NCBI GenBank assembly: GCA_003552485.1
Contig: PUMX01000308.1
Span: forward strand, 1-5,196
From: Candidatus Hydrogenedentota bacterium
GTDB lineage: Bacteria; Hydrogenedentota; Hydrogenedentia; Hydrogenedentales; SLHB01
DNA length: 5,196 nucleotides
Reading direction: 5' to 3'
Numbering within the stretch: the stretch's first letter is position 1; each line of letters opens with the position of its first letter. Shown here piece after piece: positions 1 to 5,196 of the stretch. The notes under the pieces were generated by a model, which was not told where the DNA came from, did not search any database, and saw only the letters and a list, made by a program, of their open reading frames with translations. The position numbers and the translations under genes were made by a program.

Positions 1-1671
1 ATCTGGGGCGGTCTCTGGCTATTGGCGGCGTGGTTAGTTCTCGCGGCTACGCCGCGTATCGGCCACGAATCCTTGTTTATGGCGGTGCAATGGTATGGAA
101 GCGCAGCTCTGACGAGCCTCGGCATCGCGGCGGTGGTTCCGTTGCCATACGCTGCCGTCGCAATCGACATCCACCGCCGGCGCCACGGCGCCGCCCCCGA
201 ACAATACGCCGAACAATACCGACGCACAAGCGGCAAGCCAAAGCGCCGACATATAACGTGGACCTTAGCCGGCGCGGCAGTTTTATTCGTGCTCTGGCTC
301 GGTTGGCCCACCCAACCGGCCTACAAAGCCTATCTCCGCGCCCAGGGCGAGCCGGCGAGTCTGGCGGAACTCAATGCGTTTTACACTAAGGCGTCTGAAG
401 ACGACACGTCAGCGCTGCGATATATCGAGATTGGCGCGGAGCATGAAAGACGGATTCGCGAGTTTCTCGTGGCGATTACTTACAATGACGACGATGTTTC
501 AACCGCACGTTCGCAACGCCGGGTACATACCATGCAACTCGAGTTGCTGCAAGAGCACCCCATCTTCGTTACCGGCGGCGCCGAGCTTCCCAGAACCGGT
601 CCGCTGCCTGAAAAAGCTTGGTCAACCACCAAGGCCTACTGGGAAGCGGTGACCTCCCACATTGCGCCGGACCTGGTCGAACTAAGCGCGGAAGCGCCCG
701 GCCCAAGCCGTTATCCCTTTGATTTCGAGAATATTTCGGCTGCTCCTATGGGGGCGTTGGAGCGTCTCCGAAGGCTGGCCCGGGAACTGCAATTGGACGC
801 TCTGTATTGGAGCGTGCAGGGAGAATCAGCGAAGGCCGTGGATTCCACTCTGGCCATTATTGCGCTGTCCGCGTCGCTTTCCGAAAAGCCCGAATTGCAG
901 TCGCAGCACACGCGCATTTCGATTCTGCAATCGGCCGTTAGCTCGTTGGATACGGTAATGAACCGTGCGGTATTGACGGACACCGATTTGCAGCGGCTGT
1001 GCGAAGGCTACCGCCACGCGCTCCCGCCGCCGGACGAGAAACGCATCATGGACGCAGCCATGCGTGGCCAGCGGACCCGGCAGCTCGAATTTCGAACACA
1101 CGATCTCCAGCAAACCCGCAACGATTCCTGGGGGTATGTAGAACCCGCGCGCGTGCTGTTCGAACTTGTGACCCCCTATGCCGCCGACCAAGTAATGACG
1201 GTAGCTTTCTACGATCATTTTATGAATGCAGCGGCGAGCGGTCCGCCTTTCGCCGCCCCTAATGCTTATCAACGCGTGGAGCGTCTGAGAGAGCACGGAG
1301 CTTTTCCGTTAGCCCCCTATAGCGCCATGATGGCGCCAGTAATGGCAGGACCTTATCAGGCGGAATGGCGGGTCCGCATGGAGTTGGGGATCGCCCAGGC
1401 CGCTATCGCAGTCGAGCAATTCCGGCGGGAGCATGAGCGGTTGCCGGAAACGCTTGACGAGCTTGTGCCCGAATACATCGATAAGGTTCCACGGGATGTG
1501 TATACCGACGACGGCGCGCCGGTGCGCTATATCACCGAGCCCGACGGAACCTTCCGCATCTACAGCCTGGGTATGAACCGCCAGGACGATGGTGGGCGCA
1601 CCCGCGAGGAAGACGACGACAGCCGCGACATCGTGTTCAAGGTGGCGGGTCCGGAGCGTCGCGGACCGTGA
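1..1671 (+). CDS. Membrane-anchored protein of unknown function with a GspG-like C-terminal loop (5' end missing)
   Basis: I do not recognise a named family for the whole protein. The frame is open to the left edge, and the first possible start in the window (TTG at 22) falls inside a hydrophobic segment, so the true start is probably upstream. Counting residues from that TTG, hydrophobic segments lie before about residue 11 (running off the edge), at about 24-48 and at about 78-95. The stretch between the last two is rich in Arg, Lys and His, which predicts that it is cytoplasmic and that the large domain from about residue 96 lies outside. The middle (about 115-460) is mostly helical-looking, without catalytic motifs I can name. 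The end (about 461-543) reads AIAVEQFRREHERLPETLDE, then a YSLG segment, a DDGG turn and a run of Glu/Asp. This resembles the calcium-binding loop region of type II secretion major pseudopilins (GspG), but no pilin N-terminal helix or cleavage site is visible. That the reading frame is real is well supported; the function is unknown. Confidence 0.8.
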   Translation: MWGGLWLLAAWLVLAATPRIGHESLFMAVQWYGSAALTSLGIAAVVPLPYAAVAIDIHRRRHGAAPEQYAEQYRRTSGKPKRRHITWTLAGAAVLFVLWLGWPTQPAYKAYLRAQGEPASLAELNAFYTKASEDDTSALRYIEIGAEHERRIREFLVAITYNDDDVSTARSQRRVHTMQLELLQEHPIFVTGGAELPRTGPLPEKAWSTTKAYWEAVTSHIAPDLVELSAEAPGPSRYPFDFENISAAPMGALERLRRLARELQLDALYWSVQGESAKAVDSTLAIIALSASLSEKPELQSQHTRISILQSAVSSLDTVMNRAVLTDTDLQRLCEGYRHALPPPDEKRIMDAAMRGQRTRQLEFRTHDLQQTRNDSWGYVEPARVLFELVTPYAADQVMTVAFYDHFMNAAASGPPFAAPNAYQRVERLREHGAFPLAPYSAMMAPVMAGPYQAEWRVRMELGIAQAAIAVEQFRREHERLPETLDELVPEYIDKVPRDVYTDDGAPVRYITEPDGTFRIYSLGMNRQDDGGRTREEDDDSRDIVFKVAGPERRGP

Positions 1672-1897
1672 GGTGTGGCGCCGGTTTCCGCCCGGGCCAT
1701 GGCATCGTCTTTGGCGTTGGCTGGGGTCGTCTTCTCGACAAGCTGTTCCTCCAATCAGCGGCGCATATCAGCTTGCCGCGCGCGACTAAAACAAGCTGGC
1801 CGAACCGCGGAAACGATCCGCGGGCGCCAGAATCTATGGCGGCGCGAGTAGGCGTCCGAGGGAATGATGTGCGGCGCCACGCTGTTCCGTTGCGCGA

Positions 1898-1939
1898 GCG
1901 CCAGTAACTGTGTAGTGGAAGAGCTCCTCTTACTGGCGC
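1898..1939. repeat. Perfect 10-bp inverted repeat upstream of the katA promoter
   Basis: GCGCCAGTAA at 1898-1907 is matched by its exact reverse complement TTACTGGCGC at 1930-1939, separated by 22 bases. The right arm ends six bases before the -35-like hexamer of the putative katA promoter. It could be a hairpin ending transcription from the left, although no T tract follows, or a two-half-site regulator binding region. The repeat itself is certain; its function is not shown. Confidence 0.55.
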
Positions 1940-1945
1940 CTCCGT

Positions 1946-1974
1946 TTGGGGCTGGAATGGCCGATGTGTAGAAT
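1946..1974 (+). promoter_or_regulatory. Putative sigma70-type promoter for katA
   Basis: TTGGGG at 1946-1951 (three of six matches to the -35 consensus) and TAGAAT at 1969-1974 (five of six to the -10) are separated by an ideal 17 bases. A start near 1981 would give an untranslated leader of about 88 bases before katA. It is the best pair I found in the gap, but the weak -35 suggests that an activator may be needed. Prediction by eye only. Confidence 0.45.
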
Positions 1975-2054
1975 AACGATGAAAAAGCTGTTACCTGGCC
2001 TCGGGCTTTTCGGATTGACGGAAGCCGCGGTCAGCTGGATTTAACCGGAACCAC

Positions 2055-2062
2055 AAGGGGAG
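2055..2062 (+). promoter_or_regulatory. Ribosome binding site of katA
   Basis: AAGGGGAG lies six bases before the ATG at 2069. It favours that start over the in-frame ATG seven codons later at 2090, which has only a purine-rich GAGAAGAGA directly before it. Confidence 0.75.
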
Positions 2063-2068
2063 CTAACC

Positions 2069-3529
2069 ATGAGCGACAAAGAGAAGAGAATGACAACAGC
2101 CGCTGGCATCCCGGTGGGGGACAACCAGAACTCGCAAACCGCGGGCCCGCGCGGTCCGGTGCTAATGCAAGACCATCACCTGATGGAGAAGATGGCGCAT
2201 TTCAACCGCGAACGCGTGCCAGAGCGGGTGGTGCACGCCAAAGGCGCGGGCGCTCATGGCGTGTTCACGGTGACCGGCGATATATCCGGGTATACCTGCG
2301 CCAAGCTCTTTTCCAAGGTAGGAAATCAATGCGAGGCGTTTGCCCGTTTCTCGACGGTGGCCGGTGAGTTGGGATCCGCGGATACGGTGCGGGATCCCCG
2401 CGGTTTCGCGTTGAAATTTTACACAGAGGAGGGCAATTGGGACATGGTGGGGAACAACACCCCCGTGTTCTTTGTCCGCGACCCCTTGAAGTTCTCCGAT
2501 TTCATTCACTCACAGAAGCGCGACCCTGCCACCGGCATGCGCGATAACACCATGCAATGGGATTTCTGGAGCTTGTCACCGGAGTCGCTGCACCAAATCA
2601 CGACGCTGTTCTCGGATCGCGGCATTCCGGCTACCTATCGCCACATGAACGGTTACTCCAGCCATACGTTCAGCTTGTGGAACGAAAAAGGCGAACGCTA
2701 CTGGATCAAGTGGCACTTCAAGACCGTTCAGGGGATCAAGACGCTGACCGAGGAAGAAGGCGCGAAAATCGCCGGGGAGGATCCCGACTATCACCGGCGC
2801 GATCTCGAAGACGCGATCAAACGCGGCGAGTACCCACAGTGGAAGGCGTATGTGCAAATCATGCCGGAGCAGGACGCTGAGACCTACTCCATTCATCCTT
2901 TCGACCTCACCAAAGTGTGGCCTCACGGCGATTATCCTCTGATCGAGGTGGGCGTCCTCGAGCTGAACCGCAATCCCGAAAACTACTTCGCGGAAGTGGA
3001 GCAGGCCGCGTTTGAGCCCAGCAATCTGCCGCCGGGCATGGGCGCTTCGCCGGACAAAATGCTGCAGGCGCGTTTACTGTCTTATCCGGACGCGCACCGC
3101 TATCGCATCGGCATCAACTATACCTCGCTTCCCGTCAACAAGCCGAAGTGTCCAATGCACACCTACCACCGCGACGGCCAGACCCGTTTCGACGGCAACG
3201 CGGGCGGAGCGGTGAATTACGAGCCCAACAGCTTCGGCGGACCGACAGAGGATCCCAGCGCGAAGGAGCCGCCACTCAGAATCAGCGGCGACGCCGACCA
3301 CTACGACCACCGCGACGGCAACGAGGACTACAGCCAGGCGGGCGCCCTATACCGGCTCATGAGCGCTGATCAGAAAGCGCAACTCATCGGCAATCTGGTC
3401 AATGCGATGAAGGACGTACCGCGCGAGATACAGGTGCGTCAGGCCATCCACTTTTACCGGGCCGACCCGGATTACGGCCAGGGCGTGGCGGACGGCTTGG
3501 GCATCCCGGTAAGCGAAATCTCGAAATAG
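2069..3529 (+). CDS. katA: Monofunctional haem catalase, small-subunit type (KatA)
   Basis: The 486-residue product breaks down hydrogen peroxide to water and oxygen using haem b, normally as a tetramer. All landmark residues of the family are visible. The distal catalytic His56 lies in RVVHAKGAGAHG, with Ser95 in FARFSTVAGE and the distal Asn129 in VGNNTPVFFVRDP. The proximal haem ligand Tyr339 lies in RLLSYPDAHRYRIG, with Arg335 one turn before it. Other conserved stretches are FIHSQKRDP, MQWDFWSLSPESLHQ, RHMNGYSSHTF, PFDLTKVWPHGDYPLIEVG and LNRNPENYFAEVEQAAF. The length fits the small-subunit group, and the long C-terminal flavodoxin-like domain of large catalases is absent. No signal peptide is seen, so it is probably cytoplasmic. 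It looks intact, has a strong ribosome binding site, probably its own promoter at 1946-1974 and a strong terminator 41 bases after the stop, so it is likely a single-gene transcript. Assignment to the NADPH-binding clade 3 group is likely from length and motifs but would need a tree. Confidence 0.98.
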   Translation: MSDKEKRMTTAAGIPVGDNQNSQTAGPRGPVLMQDHHLMEKMAHFNRERVPERVVHAKGAGAHGVFTVTGDISGYTCAKLFSKVGNQCEAFARFSTVAGELGSADTVRDPRGFALKFYTEEGNWDMVGNNTPVFFVRDPLKFSDFIHSQKRDPATGMRDNTMQWDFWSLSPESLHQITTLFSDRGIPATYRHMNGYSSHTFSLWNEKGERYWIKWHFKTVQGIKTLTEEEGAKIAGEDPDYHRRDLEDAIKRGEYPQWKAYVQIMPEQDAETYSIHPFDLTKVWPHGDYPLIEVGVLELNRNPENYFAEVEQAAFEPSNLPPGMGASPDKMLQARLLSYPDAHRYRIGINYTSLPVNKPKCPMHTYHRDGQTRFDGNAGGAVNYEPNSFGGPTEDPSAKEPPLRISGDADHYDHRDGNEDYSQAGALYRLMSADQKAQLIGNLVNAMKDVPREIQVRQAIHFYRADPDYGQGVADGLGIPVSEISK

Positions 3530-3532
3530 CAG

Positions 3533-3561
3533 CGCGACGCCAACGGTCTTCTGGCGGCGCG
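3533..3561. repeat. GC-rich hairpin between the katA stop and the terminator
   Basis: CGCGACGCC at 3533-3541 pairs with GGCGGCGCG at 3553-3561 with a single A-G mismatch, around an 11-base loop. It sits just after the katA stop and immediately before the A tract of the terminator. It may protect the 3' end of the mRNA or simply be a by-product of GC-rich sequence. Confidence 0.4.
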
Positions 3562-3564
3562 ATC

Positions 3565-3602
3565 AAAAAAGGGCTTACGGAAATCCGTAAGCCCTTTGTT
3601 TT
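3565..3602. terminator. Bidirectional intrinsic terminator shared by katA and tRNA-Leu
   Basis: GGGCTTACGG at 3571-3580 and CCGTAAGCCC at 3585-3594 form a perfect 10-bp stem around a four-base AAAT loop. Six A residues precede it (3565-3570) and TTTGTTTT follows (3595-3602). Read rightwards it ends katA. Read leftwards the A tract becomes six T residues, so it ends transcription of the minus-strand tRNA and whatever reads through it. The convergent gene layout fits this double use. Confidence 0.93.
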
Positions 3603-3605
3603 CGG

Positions 3606-3692
3606 TGGTGCCGGGGAGGGGAGTCGAACCCCTACTCCCTCGCGGGAACCGGATTTTGAGTCCGGCGCGTCTGCCAGTTTCGCCACCCCGGC
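3606..3692 (-). tRNA. tRNA-Leu, anticodon CAA
   Basis: The minus strand folds into a complete type II (class with long variable arm) tRNA of 87 bases. It has a GCCGGGG/CCCCGGC acceptor stem, a GCG/CGC D stem with GG in the loop, and a CCGGA/TCCGG anticodon stem. The loop CTCAAAA places anticodon CAA at plus-strand 3658-3656, which reads UUG. The variable arm contains TCCC-GCGA-GGGA. The T arm is AGGGG-TTCGACT-CCCCT, followed by the discriminator A. The 3' CCA is encoded at 3608-3606. The long variable arm and A discriminator fit leucine identity. The gene lies between its own promoter and the shared terminator. No att-type repeat or integrase was seen next to it. Confidence 0.97.
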
Positions 3693-3704
3693 TTTAACGG
3701 CCCA

Positions 3705-3733
3705 AGTATACCGTGTGTTCGCTTGTTTTGCAA
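3705..3733 (-). promoter_or_regulatory. Promoter of tRNA-Leu
   Basis: On the minus strand TTGCAA (3733-3728, four of six to -35) and TATACT (3710-3705, five of six to -10) are separated by exactly 17 bases. The -10 lies 12 bases before the tRNA 5' end, so the precursor would have a leader of only a few bases. The -35 begins two bases after the stop codon of the upstream acetyltransferase gene. Confidence 0.75.
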
Positions 3734-3735
3734 TG

Positions 3736-4956
3736 TCAGTAGCGGTCGAACGGCCAGATGTACGGGAAGCGTTCGGGAAACAGCGTTTCGAGGAATGTGC
3801 GCGTCTCGGATCGGATCAGCCCGCTGCTGTCGGCAATGGCTTCGCTGGCTTGGCGGTAGCCGGTGAGCATCTGAATGAAACTGCGCAGCGGCATTCCCAC
3901 GCGGGCGTGGCCGGGCGTAGCGGCGATGTCGACGATACCGTCACGGGCGCGAATCCGGTAGGGGTCACCCTCGATATAGAGGGTGCATTCGAGGCGCGCC
4001 TGAGCTAGAGAACTGCCGGCTAACCGGTTTTCAAACTCGGGTATCATAGACTCCAAGGTTTCGCCGACGTCCACCAAGGTCAACATGCCGCCGCCCCCGC
4101 TGCAATGATGGGTCTGATGAACGGAGGGGAACTGGCGCAGATAACGGGTGAAGGGATGGCGGGGCGGCAGGTGAAAGCGCAGCGCGGTCGCGTTGCATTC
4201 GTCCGCCAGGCGCCCACAGGCTCGTATGAGGTCGCCTGCTACGGCTTCGTCGACAATTCCCGCCTCTTCGATGTCGAGGAATCGGCCGACCTTCTCGCCC
4301 GGAACAAAGTAGGCCATCACCCGGCCTTGTTCGGTAGTGAGGACGTGGAGCACCGTGGATTGCGTCCATTTGTTGGTGAAATGAGCCGCCGTCCGCACAA
4401 ACGTTCCATCGGCATTGGCGTTGTTTGCGGCGTGTATCCGTTGCACTGAGGCGATGTCGCCGGGTTTTGCAGAGCGGACAAGATAGTCGGAGTTGAAGCT
4501 GGCCGCGGCGTCGTGCATCTCGACGATGACGTTGTGTTCCGGAAAAACTGGCGTGAGCCCCAAGGGATAATGCAGATGGGGTTCGCCGAACAGTACGCTG
4601 GCGTGGTACTGGCGATGCCGCAGATACGTCAGCGCGTTGTCGAGCAGCAACCGGGCGGCGCCGAGGTCTTTACGCCGCGCGCTGACAGGACCGGCGCCCA
4701 GGTTGCCGACTTTCAGGCGCGCTTCCCCGAGCCGCATCGTTTCGCTGGTGATGCGCACCACCCCCGCGAGTTCATCGCCTGCGAACGCTACCCGTGTGTA
4801 GTCGTGCGTTGAACCGGGATGGCTCTGGCTATAGCCATCACGCCAGTAAGGCAGCGCAAACGCTCCCTCGGCGTAGGCCGAAGCCATGAGGTCATGGGCC
4901 TGCCGCATTTCGTGTTTGGTCTGCGGCGCCCGTATGGTTAATTCTTTGGCCTTCAT
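3736..4956 (-). CDS. Eis-like GNAT N-acetyltransferase with C-terminal SCP2-like domain
   Basis: The 406-residue product reads as a three-part protein of the Eis-like group, which transfers acetyl groups from acetyl-CoA to amines; its substrate is unknown. The N-terminal GNAT domain (about 5-150) has GNLGAGPVSARRKDLGAARL, where the acetyl-CoA loop appears as KDLGAA with Lys96 in place of the usual Gln/Arg. It continues through LFGEPHLHYPLGLTPVF, which matches the late GNAT strand and helix. A second, divergent GNAT-like region spans about 155-290. The C-terminal part (about 300-385) resembles the SCP2-like domain, and the protein ends in FPYIWPFDRY, the usual end of this group. No signal peptide or membrane segment is seen, so it is probably cytoplasmic. 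The frame extends upstream to a TTG at 5091, but that 45-residue extension does not resemble the family and reaches into the repeat block, so I take the ATG at 4956. No clear ribosome binding site precedes it. A TACAAT at 5044-5039 could be a -10, but I found no matching -35. Confidence 0.88.
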   Translation of the reverse strand: MKAKELTIRAPQTKHEMRQAHDLMASAYAEGAFALPYWRDGYSQSHPGSTHDYTRVAFAGDELAGVVRITSETMRLGEARLKVGNLGAGPVSARRKDLGAARLLLDNALTYLRHRQYHASVLFGEPHLHYPLGLTPVFPEHNVIVEMHDAAASFNSDYLVRSAKPGDIASVQRIHAANNANADGTFVRTAAHFTNKWTQSTVLHVLTTEQGRVMAYFVPGEKVGRFLDIEEAGIVDEAVAGDLIRACGRLADECNATALRFHLPPRHPFTRYLRQFPSVHQTHHCSGGGGMLTLVDVGETLESMIPEFENRLAGSSLAQARLECTLYIEGDPYRIRARDGIVDIAATPGHARVGMPLRSFIQMLTGYRQASEAIADSSGLIRSETRTFLETLFPERFPYIWPFDRY

Positions 4957-5085
4957 GTCGAGAAGAAACAACTCACTCTTACAGGATCCAACCGGACAAT
5001 GCCGTGTTTCTAATGCGTTATTGTTTTCGTGCTGGAAAATTGTAACACACCGCGAAATTGCGACGCGCGCCGGAAGGGGCTGCGC

Positions 5086-5196
5086 TGTCAAACCACATTA
5101 GAAATGTCGTGTGTTTAGACCCATTAGAAATGTCCACTTTTTGTTTGTTTTGTGGTATTGTTTGGTAGCCTGTCCGGAGGATAGGGCTGCGCTGGA
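5086..5196 (+). mobile_element. Possible insertion-sequence end, running off the right edge
   Basis: From about 5086 the sequence becomes more AT-rich and starts TGTCAAACCACATTAG. It carries two direct repeats (5096-5108 and 5122-5134), followed by a T-rich stretch at 5137-5150. A TG terminus followed by several internal copies of a short repeat is the known arrangement of IS21-type elements. A GGAGG at 5176-5180 could be the ribosome binding site of a rightward gene starting just beyond the window. No transposase or opposite end is visible, so the element and its family are inferences; a regulatory region for the next gene is the main alternative. Confidence 0.4.
5096..5134. repeat. Two 13-bp direct repeats, CATTAGAAATGTC
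   Basis: Identical copies lie at 5096-5108 and 5122-5134, a period of 26 bases, about two and a half helical turns. Each is itself nearly symmetric; with the preceding A, the left copy reads ACATT-AGA-AATGT, a perfect 5-bp dyad, and the right copy keeps four of the five pairs. A nine-base inverted partial copy, TTTCTAATG, occurs at 5007-5015. The repeats are certain. They may be transposase sites at an insertion-sequence end or operators for a dimeric regulator. Confidence 0.8.

Larger units (their letters stand above)
1672..2068. other. 397-base gap between the membrane-protein gene and katA
   Basis: No convincing gene is seen here. Open frames of 50-80 codons exist on the plus strand (for example one ending at 1907 and one at 1699-1851), but they lack a well-placed ribosome binding site and have arginine-rich, low-complexity translations typical of chance frames in GC-rich DNA. 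The right half carries what can be supported: an inverted repeat at 1898-1939, a promoter-like pair at 1946-1974 and the katA leader. No clear terminator with a T tract follows the upstream gene. I saw no obvious OxyR, PerR or Fur box. Confidence 0.6.

Noticed and set aside
1668..1907. 79-codon GTG frame overlapping the stop of the first gene, ending inside the inverted repeat
   Set aside because: The overlap suggests coupling, but the translation is Arg/Gly-rich with no recognisable domain and there is no credible ribosome binding site.
1979..2044. 21-codon frame starting MKKLLPGLGLFG just before katA, leader-peptide-like
   Set aside because: The predicted katA transcript would start at about 1981, so its ATG would lie at or before the 5' end; no ribosome binding site precedes it, and 21 codons is easily chance.
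3399..3686. Minus-strand frame of 95 codons over the katA end and tRNA
   Set aside because: It crosses the terminator and the tRNA-Leu gene; its start is the translated tRNA sequence, a common artefact.
3606..3692. tRNA-Leu as an integration site for a genomic island
   Set aside because: There is no integrase gene, no duplicated tRNA 3' end and ordinary genes on both sides within the window.
4105..4449. Plus-strand frame of 114 codons inside the acetyltransferase gene
   Set aside because: It is antisense to a well-supported coding region with clear domain matches, and has no domain of its own.
4957..5091. 45-codon upstream extension of the acetyltransferase from a TTG at 5091
   Set aside because: It has no family similarity, starts inside the repeat block just after a stop codon, and the first ATG at 4956 gives the usual start for the GNAT domain.
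5039..5091. Hybrid promoter from the outward TTGACA (5091-5086) to TACAAT (5044-5039)
   Set aside because: The spacing is about 41 bases, far from the 16-18 needed, and no other -10 lies at the right distance from the TTGACA.

Overview
The window looks like bacterial chromosome of moderately high GC with loosely packed genes. Three protein genes, one tRNA gene and a possible insertion-sequence end can be supported. The strongest hint to lineage is the first protein. Its C-terminal stretch (LPETLDELVPEYIDKVP, then a glycine- and aspartate-rich loop) resembles short modules I associate with planctomycete and Candidatus Hydrogenedentes proteins. That assignment is an inference of low confidence and no marker gene here can confirm it.

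Layout, left to right. (1) Positions 1-1671, plus strand: the 3' part of a membrane-anchored protein of unknown function, open at the left edge of the window. It has hydrophobic segments, a large domain probably outside the cytoplasm, and a GspG-like C-terminal loop. (2) Positions 1672-2068: a 397-base gap with no convincing gene. It holds a perfect 10-bp inverted repeat and a sigma70-like promoter leading into the next gene. (3) Positions 2069-3529, plus strand: a complete monofunctional haem catalase (katA) with all active-site residues. (4) About 3565-3602: a strong hairpin with A and T tracts on both sides, serving as terminator for katA from the left and for the tRNA from the right. (5) Positions 3606-3692, minus strand: a tRNA-Leu with anticodon CAA, with its own promoter at 3705-3733. 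(6) Positions 3736-4956, minus strand: an Eis-like GNAT acetyltransferase with a C-terminal SCP2-like domain, ending two bases before the tRNA promoter. (7) Positions about 5086-5196: AT-richer sequence with two 13-bp direct repeats, most simply read as the terminal repeats of an insertion sequence whose body lies beyond the right edge.

The genes do not form one pathway. The catalase is a standalone, separately terminated peroxide-defence gene. The acetyltransferase and tRNA-Leu share a strand with no terminator between them, so they may be partly co-transcribed and both end at the hairpin shared with katA. I see no new multi-gene system. The points most worth a second look are the repeat block at the right edge, the GspG-like loop on a non-pilin membrane protein, and the dyad upstream of katA.
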